Positions 30,341 through 39,758 of a DNA stretch of 52,400 nucleotides are shown here, piece by piece. Under the pieces are notes generated by a model. The model had not been told where the DNA came from. It made no database searches and saw only the letters and a list, made by a program, of their open reading frames with translations. The translations under genes were made by a program, and so were the position numbers. Source of the DNA: Limnohabitans sp. 2KL-17 (GTDB lineage: Bacteria; Pseudomonadota; Gammaproteobacteria; Burkholderiales; Burkholderiaceae_C); the NCBI RefSeq assembly GCF_003063415.1, contig NZ_NESK01000029.1, positions 1 through 52,400 on the forward strand. The letters run 5' to 3'. Numbering within the stretch: the first letter of the stretch is position 1; the number at the start of each line of letters is the position of its first letter.

Positions 30341-31174
30341 TCAGGCTGGGGCCTGCCGCGGGTTTTTGTACCGGGCATAAGCCCAGATGTACTGCGATGG
30401 ACACTGCAGGATCAGCGACTCCATGGCCTGGTTGATCTGCACCACGGCGGTGTCCAGATCGGCTGGCAGCTCATGCCCCAAGGCTTGCGTGTGCAATCGG
30501 TAACCGCGCCCCCAGGGCAAACGCTCGCCCCAGATCAGGACGATCCGGGCACCGGTTTGCAAAGCCAAGCGGGCTGCCAAGGTCATGGTGTAGGCCGGTT
30601 TGCCAAAAAAAGGCGCCCACTGCCCCATGCCCTCGGGCGGCACCTGGTCGGGCAGCAAACCCACGGCACGGCCCGAGCGCAAAGCCTTGATCATCTGGCG
30701 AACGCCAGCCAAGGTGGTGGGCACGGCCTCCAGACCCGGACGCTGACGCGCCAAGCTCATGACCTCACCCAAACCGTCATGGCGGGCGGGTCGATAAAGC
30801 ACCGTCAAGGGCCCGTGCTGGGCAGAAAAACGCAGGGCCAGCGCCTGGGCGGTGATTTCAAAACAGCCCATGTGGGGGGTCAAAAACAGCACCCCTTGGC
30901 CGCTGGCATAAGCCTCAACCGCTGCGCGGTCCTCGGCCCACTCAAAGTGCGGCGTGACACCCAACCACAAGCGCGGCAACTCGGCCGACATGCGCCCAGC
31001 ATGTCCCACAGCACCTAAAACGGTGCCCCAGCCCAAGCCTGCCTGGCGCACGTTGTCCATGAACCGGCGCCTGTAACGCGCCGAAAAGCACCAGGCCAAC
31101 CATCCCCCCAAGGCCCCAAGGGCGTGCAGGGCCCACAAAGGCCAATGGGAAAAAAAACGGAACCAACTCAACAT
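30341..31174 (-). CDS. LpxL/HtrB-type lipid A acyltransferase (first copy of tandem pair)
   Basis: From the ATG at 31174 (MLSWFRFFSHWPLW) the product has 277 residues. The catalytic box is HMGCFE (in LTPHMGCFEITA), an HX4E form, followed by LTVLYRPAR, GLLPDQVPPEG and the terminal segment QYIWAYARYKNPR typical of LpxL-family acyltransferases. The Glu in place of Asp, and its different length from the neighbouring copy, suggest that the two enzymes have different lipid A positions or donors rather than being a recent duplication. Confidence 0.9.
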   Translation of the reverse strand: MLSWFRFFSHWPLWALHALGALGGWLAWCFSARYRRRFMDNVRQAGLGWGTVLGAVGHAGRMSAELPRLWLGVTPHFEWAEDRAAVEAYASGQGVLFLTPHMGCFEITAQALALRFSAQHGPLTVLYRPARHDGLGEVMSLARQRPGLEAVPTTLAGVRQMIKALRSGRAVGLLPDQVPPEGMGQWAPFFGKPAYTMTLAARLALQTGARIVLIWGERLPWGRGYRLHTQALGHELPADLDTAVVQINQAMESLILQCPSQYIWAYARYKNPRQAPA

Positions 31175-31276
31175 GGGGGTGATTTTGCCTTGAACTGGCC
31201 AGCACTCAGCGCACTGTTCGGCAGGGCTTGCTTCGGCCATGCCTGAACAGGCACAGACCGACTGCCGAAGGCTCGG

Positions 31277-31307
31277 CTACCGGTTTTTTCACTGGCCACT
31301 ACCGGTT
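31277..31307 (+). repeat. Pair of CTACCGGTT direct repeats upstream of HTH gene
   Basis: CTACCGGTT occurs at 31277-31285 and again at 31299-31307. The starts are 22 bases apart, about two helical turns, and each copy contains the palindrome ACCGGT. They lie in the 226-base gap between the divergent acyltransferase and HTH genes. The arrangement suits a dimeric DNA-binding protein, but no binding is shown. Confidence 0.5.
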
Positions 31308-31400
31308 CATGCAAGCCCTGAACCACTTGCAGGGCCATAACATTCAAACAGCCCAAGAACGTCAAACCGCATCTTTTGCAACCCCATTGAGGAATTCACC

Positions 31401-31985
31401 TTGAAAAACACCCAGATCAACCAAGCCTATTTCAGCACCAGCCAGGCTGCCAAAATGCTCGGCCTGTCGGTAGGAACCATCCAGCGCATGGTCGAAAACG
31501 GCGTTTTCAAAGCCTTCGTCACCCAAGGTGGGCACCGGCGAATCCTGTCTTCTTCACTGAACCAGTACTGCAAACAACAAGGTTTTGCGACCCCGCTGGC
31601 CGCCTCTGACAAACCGCTGATTTGCATCCTGCATGACTGCGAACACCTGCCGCCCGACTTTGAGCAAATGGGCCAATGGGAGCAGGTCAGGGTGATCGCC
31701 AACCCTCTGGATTTGATGGGCATTCATCAAACAGTGGGGTCTTTTTTCATTGACGCCCGGATTCCATGGTTGCACACAGCCCCCCTGCACCTGCAAGACA
31801 ACTTGATGCAAAACGCCCACATCGTGGTTTACAACAGCGCCCACCTGCCCTCCAACAGCCCATTGCGCCTGGCCAAAAAAATCAATTTGTTTGAAGGCGA
31901 CGTCAGCACCGGTCTGGTCTATGGCTACATGCTGGGCAGTGCGCACGCCAGTGAGATCTCCACTTACCGCCCGACTCACCAGTAA
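31401..31985 (+). CDS. Excisionase/MerR-type HTH regulator with unknown C-terminal domain
   Basis: The 194-residue protein has an N-terminal DNA-binding domain of the excisionase (HTH_17) type: YFSTSQAAKMLGLSVGTIQR, then MVENGVFKAFVTQGGHRRI, spanning residues 10-50. After a linker, residues 68-190 form a domain I do not recognise. It begins KPLICILHDCEHLPPDF, which has a receiver-like beta-Asp pattern, and contains HIVVYNSAHLPSN and GDVSTGLVYGYMLG. No metal or ligand motif is clear. The start is a TTG with a GAGGA ribosome site. It lies just upstream of, and in the same direction as, the CIRCE-groESL unit. Confidence 0.75.
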   Translation: MKNTQINQAYFSTSQAAKMLGLSVGTIQRMVENGVFKAFVTQGGHRRILSSSLNQYCKQQGFATPLAASDKPLICILHDCEHLPPDFEQMGQWEQVRVIANPLDLMGIHQTVGSFFIDARIPWLHTAPLHLQDNLMQNAHIVVYNSAHLPSNSPLRLAKKINLFEGDVSTGLVYGYMLGSAHASEISTYRPTHQ

Positions 31986-31999
31986 AAAAAAGATCCGAC

Positions 32000-32028
32000 C
32001 TTGAAATGGGTCCAAATTCCCTTATCAT
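32000..32028 (+). promoter_or_regulatory. groESL promoter (sigma-70/sigma-32 hybrid)
   Basis: A -35 box TTGAAA (32001-32006) lies 16 bases ahead of TATCAT (32023-32028). The same stretch reads CTTGAAA followed by CCCTTATC, close to the sigma-32 heat-shock pattern. The -10 box abuts the CIRCE operator, so HrcA binding would block initiation. Confidence 0.65.
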
Positions 32029-32054
32029 TAGCACTCGATGGAGTTGAGTGCTAA
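32028..32054 (+). promoter_or_regulatory. CIRCE operator (HrcA binding site)
   Basis: TTAGCACTC, nine bases, GAGTGCTAA: a perfect 9-9-9 CIRCE element, the target of the heat-shock repressor HrcA. It is placed at the start of the groES leader. The hrcA gene itself is not in the window. Confidence 0.97.
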
Positions 32055-32133
32055 CAACACCCTCCTCAGGTTTTAGCAGCACCCTTGCAGGTGCTTTTGT
32101 TTTTCAACCCTTGTTTCTTATCTAGGAGATTCC

Positions 32134-32421
32134 ATGAAACTGCGTCCTTTGGGCGATCGCGTGATCGTCAAACGAGTCGAAAGCGAAACCAAAACTGCTT
32201 CGGGCATCGTGATCCCCGATTCCGCTGCTGAAAAGCCCGACCAAGGTGAAGTCCTGGCTGTCGGCCCAGGCAAAACAAATGACAAAGGCGAAACCAAAGC
32301 CCTGACCGTCAAGGTCGGCGACCGCGTTTTGTTTGGCAAGTACAGCGGCCAAACGGTCAAGATCGACGGCGACGAGCTGTTGGTCATGAAAGAAGAAGAC
32401 TTGTTTGCAGTCGTCGAGTGA
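32134..32421 (+). CDS. groES: Co-chaperonin GroES
   Basis: GroES caps the GroEL cage. The 95-residue product has the family start [16 protein letters not shown], the mobile loop region [20 protein letters not shown], and the dome and C-terminal segments [20 protein letters not shown] and [14 protein letters not shown]. An AGGAG ribosome site lies seven bases ahead. It is controlled by the CIRCE and heat-shock promoter just upstream and followed by groEL after 86 bases. Confidence 0.99.
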   Translation: MKLRPLGDRVIVKRVESETKTASGIVIPDSAAEKPDQGEVLAVGPGKTNDKGETKALTVKVGDRVLFGKYSGQTVKIDGDELLVMKEEDLFAVVE

Positions 32422-32477
32422 TTTGCGGGACAGACCGAATGACGCGCGAAGCGCCCGTTCGCTCTGTCCTCAACTGA

Positions 32478-34154
<1,677 letters not shown>

Positions 34155-34200
34155 ATGCCCCGTCTGTCACCTCGGGCTTGACCCGGGGTCCAAGACCTCA

Positions 34201-34236
34201 AAGCCCCGCAAGGTTTATGCCTTGCGGGGCTTTGTT
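34201..34236 (+). terminator. Rho-independent terminator after groEL
   Basis: AAGCCCCGCAAGG and CCTTGCGGGGCTT form a 13-bp stem around TTTATG, followed by TTTGTT. On the minus strand the sequence ends TTTGAGG, so it may also work for the leftward genes that converge on it. Confidence 0.9.
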
Positions 34237-34356
34237 CATTGGCGCCCAACAGTCGATGGGCAAGGCCTTCATGCGCTCAAACTGTCTGTGCAAACCAAGC
34301 CATGCCAGTGGACCCGTTATCAGAGCCGGATCAATGGACCCGTGGGTCACCGCTCA

Positions 34357-34704
34357 TCAGTCCGTGAAATTGGCGGCGATGAAATTGCCTGGCAGCGTGA
34401 AGAACATGTAGAGCGTTTCTTTTGTTTTGTCCTTGGCGGCGGCGTCCTTGAAGGTCACTCGCCATTCCTTGCCGTTTTTGCCTTCCACTGCTTCGATTTT
34501 TTCTGGCTTCACAGCGCTCCAAGAGGCGTCGAGTTTGCCGCTTTTGACCAAGGCATCTTTACGTTGCACAGCACAGCCGCTCACGGTGGCGTCGGCAGCC
34601 GACTTGTTGCCGTGAAAGTGGCAGCTACCGCCCACAGATGCAAAAACAATAGAGGTCCACAAAACAGTGCTCAGAGTCAAGGAAAAAAAGATGATTTTTT
34701 TCAT
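34357..34704 (-). CDS. Small exported protein, DUF6488-like
   Basis: This 115-residue protein starts with a signal peptide (MKKIIFFSLTLSTVLWTSIVFA, cleavage after FAS or VFA). The mature part opens with GGSCHFHGNKSAADATVSGC, carrying Cys and His residues that could bind metal, and ends YMFFTLPGNFIAANFTD. It resembles a family of unknown function that I recall as DUF6488, often next to HupE-like genes; that name is tentative. It is the last gene of the leftward copper-type cluster, 35 bases after the HupE-like gene, and faces the groEL terminator. Confidence 0.65.
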   Translation of the reverse strand: MKKIIFFSLTLSTVLWTSIVFASVGGSCHFHGNKSAADATVSGCAVQRKDALVKSGKLDASWSAVKPEKIEAVEGKNGKEWRVTFKDAAAKDKTKETLYMFFTLPGNFIAANFTD

Positions 34705-34739
34705 GGCGAATCTTTGAGTTTGAAATTTAAAAAAACGGG

Positions 34740-35528
34740 TTATTTCAGGGTGTTGCGACTGTCGTCGGTGGTGTTTTCAATGGCCATGTCTTCGTGAACA
34801 TGCTGATGCTCTTGAACAGGAAAGCGAAAGCTGTCAGGTTGACTGTCGTGCTGGTAACCATGCAACTGCGTGAACAACAGGTAAATACCGGCATAGATCA
34901 GTGCCAGGTTGGCGATCTGGCTGAAGCGCTTGAACGAGGGGCGATTTCGCCACAGTGCCAGCACCCCGACCATCACGGTCAACGCGGCGATTTGACCCAC
35001 TTCCACGCCCACATTGAAGCTCAAGATGCGCCACAACATGGCCACAGGATCGTCACCCAAAGGGATTTGTTGCAAGCGGGTAGACAGGCCAAAGCCATGC
35101 AAAAGACCAAAGCCAAAAACGGCCATCAACAAGTTGGGCGACTCCATGTCGAAATGTTTTTGAAATCCCCCGTTGTTGTCAAAGCCCTTGTAAATCACAC
35201 TGATCGCAATGATGGCGTCCACCAAATAAAAGTTCCAGGTGATCTTGAAGTAAGTCGCCAAGATCAGCGTCATGCAATGCCCCAGCGTGAACACTGTGAC
35301 AAATTTGGCAATCTCCCTGAAGGTGGTTAAAAAGAAGACCACTCCGAACAGGAACAGCAGGTGGTCATAGCCCGTGAGCATGTGGCTGGCACCCAGGCCG
35401 ACATATTGAAAATAACCACCGTCCAGCATTTGCTGACGGTCTTCTTCCGAAATGCCATGCGCCCAAGCCAAGGGGGTCAGGGCGCACAGCAACAAGGCCA
35501 TGAGTCGCCCGGAAAAGATGTTCGTCAT
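34740..35528 (-). CDS. HupE/UreJ_2-family membrane protein
   Basis: The 262-residue protein has a signal peptide ending at AWA, then the HupE/UreJ_2 signature YVGLGASHMLTGYDHLLFLF and further membrane segments with conserved His residues (FTLGHCMTLIL, FGFGLLHGFGLSTRL). Known relatives include HupE/UreJ nickel-type permeases, but this subfamily is mostly uncharacterised. The C-terminus is rich in histidine and acidic residues (LHGYQHDSQPDS and EHQHVHEDMA), which suggests metal binding on one side of the membrane. It is the only evident multi-pass inner-membrane protein in the cluster and so the best candidate for moving a metal across that membrane. Confidence 0.82.
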   Translation of the reverse strand: MTNIFSGRLMALLLCALTPLAWAHGISEEDRQQMLDGGYFQYVGLGASHMLTGYDHLLFLFGVVFFLTTFREIAKFVTVFTLGHCMTLILATYFKITWNFYLVDAIIAISVIYKGFDNNGGFQKHFDMESPNLLMAVFGFGLLHGFGLSTRLQQIPLGDDPVAMLWRILSFNVGVEVGQIAALTVMVGVLALWRNRPSFKRFSQIANLALIYAGIYLLFTQLHGYQHDSQPDSFRFPVQEHQHVHEDMAIENTTDDSRNTLK

Positions 35529-35577
35529 CGGTCAAATTGAATTGGAACAATGGAGCGTGCTGGCTTGCATGAGGGCC

Positions 35578-36342
35578 TCACATGGCCACCACTTCGATTT
35601 TCACCACCCAGTAGGCACCGTTTTCCTGCACCGCCTGGAAGCGCACCTTCCGGCCTACCTGCAAGGGGTCAAGCTGCTCGGGATTCTTGACCTGAAACAC
35701 CATGCTCATGGGCGGCATGTCCAGATTTTTGATTTCGCCGTGTTTCAGCGCGACCTTGCGCGCCACCTTGTCGATGCGCCGCACCTCTGCTGTAGCCCAA
35801 GGCAACGTGCTTGCCCCATCGCTTGCGCGTTGCAGGCCGCCTTGCTGCGCCATGCGGCGCAGACCGGGGTAGTGTTGAAAGCTTTTGCTGCTGCCATCTT
35901 TTTGCACCAGCAGCACGTCATAGGCGTCTTTGCGGCCTTTGTATTCGGGGCCGTCCATGCCGGGGCTCCCAATGGGCATGCCAGGCACCGACAGGCCCAG
36001 GGCGAGTGGCCGCTCCTTGATCAGGCGGTGGATGTCGGCGGCGGGCACATGGCCTTCGATGACATAGCCACCCACGGTGGCTGTGTGGCAAGAGCCGAGT
36101 TTTTCGGGCATGCCCAGTCGCTTGCGAGCGGCGGTGTTGCCAACGTCGCGCACCTCGACCTTGAAACCGCTGGCCTGCAAGTGCTCCACCCACAGGTGGC
36201 AGCAGCCGCAGTTGGGGTCTTTCCAGACCTGCACTGTGGTCGCTTGTGCCAGTGCGTTGCGTTGAAAACCGGTGAGCGCCAACAAGGCGGCAGCTGCAAG
36301 CCAATGGCGTCTTTGCATGACGGTGAATGTTGAATGGGGCAT
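35578..36342 (-). CDS. DUF411-CusF fusion, periplasmic copper-binding protein
   Basis: The 254-residue protein joins two copper-associated domains. A signal-like N-terminus (RRHWLAAAALLALTGF) is followed by a DUF411 domain: VWKDPNCGCCHLWVEHL with Cys45, Cys47, Cys48 and His49, then GSCHTATVGGYVIEGHVPA and the Met-rich VPGMPIGSPGM. Residues 183-254 are a CusF-like barrel: HGEIKNLDMPPMSMVF, with His201, Met209, Met212 and Met214. The Trp that stacks on copper in E. coli CusF is Met209 here. The ATG at 36342 is preceded by GAGGGAA and preferred over the GTG at 36357. It begins 11 bases after the cupredoxin stop. Confidence 0.88.
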   Translation of the reverse strand: MPHSTFTVMQRRHWLAAAALLALTGFQRNALAQATTVQVWKDPNCGCCHLWVEHLQASGFKVEVRDVGNTAARKRLGMPEKLGSCHTATVGGYVIEGHVPAADIHRLIKERPLALGLSVPGMPIGSPGMDGPEYKGRKDAYDVLLVQKDGSSKSFQHYPGLRRMAQQGGLQRASDGASTLPWATAEVRRIDKVARKVALKHGEIKNLDMPPMSMVFQVKNPEQLDPLQVGRKVRFQAVQENGAYWVVKIEVVAM

Positions 36343-36353
36343 GGTCTTTTCCC

Positions 36354-36854
36354 TCACTTGACGGTGATGAGACCGACCATGCCCGCTTCAAAATGGCCCG
36401 GTATCAGGCAGGCAAATTCAAATGTGCCCGCACGGTTAAAGTTCCAGACGATAGCGCCTTTATGGCCTGGTTCCACATGCGCCATGTAAGGCTCGTCGTG
36501 TTCCATGCCAGGGTGCTTTTTCATCATCGCGGCGTGGGCTTTGAGCTCTTGCGGCGTGCCGATCACAATCTCGTGCAGCACTTTGCCCGCGTTCACCGCC
36601 ACCAGACGCACAGTCTCTCCAAGCTTGACCTGAATCTGGTTGGGCGCGAAACGCATGTCATCGGTCATGCGGATTTCAACCGTGCGTTTTACTTTTTTCA
36701 GGTCCCCAGCGATGCCCCAATCTTTTTGCTCAGCGGGCGAAAAACTCTGCGCTTTGGCATGGTGCGCCTGGTGGGCATTTGGAGAGTGCGCGTAAGCCAC
36801 TGGCAGGGCCAGCAGGCCAACGCTCAGCAACAATAAATAGAGTGGTTTTTTCAT
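36354..36854 (-). CDS. Periplasmic cupredoxin
   Basis: The 166-residue precursor has a signal peptide ending near AYA and a His-rich start to the mature protein (HSPNAHQAHHAKAQ). The cupredoxin fold follows, with type-1 copper ligands His94 (VLHEIVIG), Cys149, His154 and Met159 in CLIPGHFEAGM. It resembles the small cupredoxins of copper-tolerance loci (CopI-like). The start at 36854 has an AGGAA ribosome site; the longer frame lacks one. It lies between the multicopper oxidase and the DUF411-CusF gene and may pass copper or electrons between them. Confidence 0.9.
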   Translation of the reverse strand: MKKPLYLLLLSVGLLALPVAYAHSPNAHQAHHAKAQSFSPAEQKDWGIAGDLKKVKRTVEIRMTDDMRFAPNQIQVKLGETVRLVAVNAGKVLHEIVIGTPQELKAHAAMMKKHPGMEHDEPYMAHVEPGHKGAIVWNFNRAGTFEFACLIPGHFEAGMVGLITVK

Positions 36855-36920
36855 GAAAATTCCTGGAAGGTCAATGTGATGGTTCAAGTTTTGAATCGAC
36901 GCAAGCTGTCTTAAGCTCCA

Positions 36921-38336
36921 TCAGTGGTGCTTATGATTTTCAGGCTTGCGTGCACTGCCTGCGGTTGCCGCAGCCGGCGAGGTGGCTGCATCCGGTGCAC
37001 GCGTTGTGGACGCCATCGGGCCGGCGTATTCGTAGGATTGCGTGCCGGGCGGTTGTGCGTAATCACCGGGGTCGCTGTAGTTGCCCGGCTTTTGATCAGC
37101 CCGGACTTTCAGCGTGGTGAACATGCCGCCCATCTCGATGGGGCCATAAGGCCCAGTGCCGGTCATCATCGGAAAAGTGTTGTCTGGCAGCTCCATTTCC
37201 ATCTCGCCCATGTCGGCCATGCCACGCTCGCCCATGACCATGTAGTCGGGGATGAGCTTCTGGATTTTTTGTACCAGACCCCGGTGATCCACGCCGATCA
37301 TGGTGGGCACATCGTGCCCCATGGCACCCATGGTGTGATGGCTCTTGTGGCAGTGCATGGCCCAATCACCGGGCTCGTCAGCGATGAACTCCAGCTGCCG
37401 CATCTGGCCTACGGCCACATCGGTGGTCACCTCGGGCCAGCGCGCCGTTTTGGGAACAGGGCCACCGTCGGTACCGGTGACTTCGAACTCAATGCCGTGA
37501 ATGTGCACCGGGTGATTGGTCATGGTCAGGTTGCCCACACGCACCCGAACGCGGTCGTTCAAGCGTGCCACCAGCGGGCTGATGCCCGGAAAAACCCGGC
37601 TGTTCCAGCTCCAGATATTTTGGTCCAGCATGGTGTTCACATTGGGGGTTTTGGCACCCGGTGTCACGTCAAAGGCGTTGAGCAGAAAGGCGAAATCGCG
37701 GTCGACATCGGCGATCAGCGGATGCTTGCCTTTGGGGTGGGTGATCCACAGACCCATCATGCCCATGGCCATTTGCGTCATCTCATCGGCGTGTGGGTGG
37801 TACATGAAGGTTCCTGGCCTGCGCGCCACAAACTCGTACACAAAGGTTTTGCCCACCGGGATCTGTTTTTGGTTCAAACCGCCAACGCCGTCCATGCCAT
37901 TGGGCAGGCGCTGGCCATGCCAATGCACCGTGGTGTGTTCCGGCAATTTGTTCGTCACGAAAATCCGCACCTTGTCACCTTCGACCACCTCAATGGTCGG
38001 GCCGGGGCTTTGGCCGTTGTAACCCCACATGTTGACGACAAAGCCAGGGGCCATTTCGCGCACCACTGGCTCAGCCACCAGGTGGAACTCTTTAACCCCG
38101 TCCTTCATGCGAAAAGGCAAGGTCCAGCCGTTCAAGGTGACTACCGGCCTGTAGGGGCGTCCGGCCCCGGTTACACCCGGGGGTGTCCAGGGTGGGGCGG
38201 TATTGGCATGGGTCTGAATGACAGGTTCGGGCAAAGTGGCCAGCGCGCTGCGGCTGACGGTGGCGGCGGTGACAACTGACCCCGCAACGGTGCCCGCAGC
38301 GGCCATGGCTTTTTGGAAAAAATCTCGGCGTTGCAT
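36921..38336 (-). CDS. Multicopper oxidase, Tat-exported
   Basis: The 471-residue protein resembles CopA/CueO-type oxidases that convert Cu(I) to less toxic Cu(II) in the periplasm. A Tat signal (QRRDFFQKAMAAAG) opens the protein. The four copper motifs are HWHG (138-141), HPHADE (180-185), NHPVHIHG (274-281) and HCHKSHHTM (328-336), which supply type 1, 2 and 3 copper ligands. A methionine-rich segment (GERGMADMGEMEMELPDN and TFPMMTG) follows, as in CueO, and the tail ends in HKHH. It starts two bases after the TolC-like gene. Confidence 0.93.
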   Translation of the reverse strand: MQRRDFFQKAMAAAGTVAGSVVTAATVSRSALATLPEPVIQTHANTAPPWTPPGVTGAGRPYRPVVTLNGWTLPFRMKDGVKEFHLVAEPVVREMAPGFVVNMWGYNGQSPGPTIEVVEGDKVRIFVTNKLPEHTTVHWHGQRLPNGMDGVGGLNQKQIPVGKTFVYEFVARRPGTFMYHPHADEMTQMAMGMMGLWITHPKGKHPLIADVDRDFAFLLNAFDVTPGAKTPNVNTMLDQNIWSWNSRVFPGISPLVARLNDRVRVRVGNLTMTNHPVHIHGIEFEVTGTDGGPVPKTARWPEVTTDVAVGQMRQLEFIADEPGDWAMHCHKSHHTMGAMGHDVPTMIGVDHRGLVQKIQKLIPDYMVMGERGMADMGEMEMELPDNTFPMMTGTGPYGPIEMGGMFTTLKVRADQKPGNYSDPGDYAQPPGTQSYEYAGPMASTTRAPDAATSPAAATAGSARKPENHKHH

Positions 38337-38338
38337 GG

Positions 38339-39685
38339 TCAGTGTCCTGCAGTTCGGTTGTTGGAGGGATTGGCGGTGTCCGTCGCATTGGCGCTGTCCG
38401 CATAGGGCAAGCCCGCCAGCACGGCCATCAGGTCGGCATGGGCGAGCCAGCGCTGACGCTGCGCCTGCAAGGCGGCGTCCACGCTGTCGATGCGTGTGCG
38501 GGCGCTGGCCAGCAGGTCCCAGGTGCTTTTGAGCATGCCGTTGTAACGCAGAAGAGTCTCCTGCGAGAGTTCGGTGTGCAGGCGCAGCACCTGAGCCTGC
38601 GTGTACTTAGCCATCTGGCCTGAAACCCGTAATGCGTTCAGGGCAAGCTGTACATCGGCACGCACCTGCCGCGCCAGCCGGTCGGCCTGCAGTCGGGCTT
38701 GCAGGGCGTTTTCAAAGGCATGGCCCCACCGCATGGTGCGCGAGTCCCACAGGGGCAGTTCCTGCCCGGCCAAGTCCTCCAGGTTTTTTTGCGCCGCCTG
38801 CAGCGCTTGTGCATTCAAACCGAGCCCTGTCATCAGGCGATGGGCGTGCTGGTCAGCCAGTGACCAGCGCAAATGGGCCTGCAGGGCCTGCGCCTGCAGA
38901 GCAGCCACAGCCTCCGGACTCAGTTCAGCCTGCCCATCGACAAGCGAATGCGCGGGCAGATCCACCGGCAAGTGCGGGGGCAACTGCTGCGCCAGCGCCT
39001 GCGGTGTCATACCCGCACCGATGCGATGCCACAAAGCCTGCAGCGCGCGATCGGCCTGCAACTGCGCCTTGTCTGCACGTGCCCTCGCATCCCACAATGC
39101 CAGTTCTTCCCCAATTTGACGGGCCCGGCTCCAGTTGCCCACTTGTGCCATGCGCTGGCCCAGTTCAGCACCAGCTTGTGCCACGGCAAGAATGTCCTGA
39201 CTGTGCGCCACGGACTGACGTGTCACCACCGCATTGACCCAAAGCCTTTGCGCATCCAGCCGCACAGCCGCCACTTGCTGGCGAACTGCGCCCTCCTCTG
39301 TGGCACTCATGCCGGGCTTGAGCCATTTGCCCTCGTCCTTCAGGACCAGACGCATGGCTCGCTCCAGCGTCAGCTGCCCCGCTTCGGGATGAGGGGGTTC
39401 GCCCGGCATCGGCGGCATGTTCTTTTGTTCCCAACGCAGCAGGTCCACGTGGCCACGCGGGAACTGCTCGACAGCCCGGTTGGCGTCCTGCCAGGTAAGG
39501 TGTGGCTGGCCTGTGGTGGTCGATGGCACTGAAATCGACGGGTTACTGGACTGATGGCCATGCACATGGGCAGAGGATGGTGTTGTTGAACTGTGGGTTT
39601 GCGCCCAGGCAGCAGGACTTATGCCGACCAGCAGCACAGCACCCAAGGTCCAGCGACCGAGGGCACATTTCGAAAGTGGATTCAT
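38339..39685 (-). CDS. TolC-family outer-membrane channel
   Basis: The 448-residue precursor has a signal peptide ending at AWA, a His/Ser/Thr-rich linker (THSSTTPSSAHVHGHQSS) and long alpha-helical stretches rich in Ala, Gln and Leu that match the TolC helical barrel (HLRWSLADQHAHRLMTGLGL, ALQARLQADRLARQVRADVQ). A Met/Pro motif KNMPPMPGEPP is unusual and could bind copper. The start at 39685 has AGGAAATTGAC ahead. No inner-membrane pump or membrane-fusion protein accompanies it here, so it either borrows one or has another role. Confidence 0.85.
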   Translation of the reverse strand: MNPLSKCALGRWTLGAVLLVGISPAAWAQTHSSTTPSSAHVHGHQSSNPSISVPSTTTGQPHLTWQDANRAVEQFPRGHVDLLRWEQKNMPPMPGEPPHPEAGQLTLERAMRLVLKDEGKWLKPGMSATEEGAVRQQVAAVRLDAQRLWVNAVVTRQSVAHSQDILAVAQAGAELGQRMAQVGNWSRARQIGEELALWDARARADKAQLQADRALQALWHRIGAGMTPQALAQQLPPHLPVDLPAHSLVDGQAELSPEAVAALQAQALQAHLRWSLADQHAHRLMTGLGLNAQALQAAQKNLEDLAGQELPLWDSRTMRWGHAFENALQARLQADRLARQVRADVQLALNALRVSGQMAKYTQAQVLRLHTELSQETLLRYNGMLKSTWDLLASARTRIDSVDAALQAQRQRWLAHADLMAVLAGLPYADSANATDTANPSNNRTAGH

Positions 39686-39758
39686 GTCAATTTCCTGAAA
39701 AGACGAACACGGCATTTGACCGCCTTGGCAGCGGGCAGACGCAACTGTGGCGTGAGGT

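Noticed and set aside
31175..31400. Possible riboswitch or small RNA in the gap before the HTH gene
   Set aside because: No conserved riboswitch core or stable long stem was seen apart from the short direct repeats. The neighbours give no metabolic hint.
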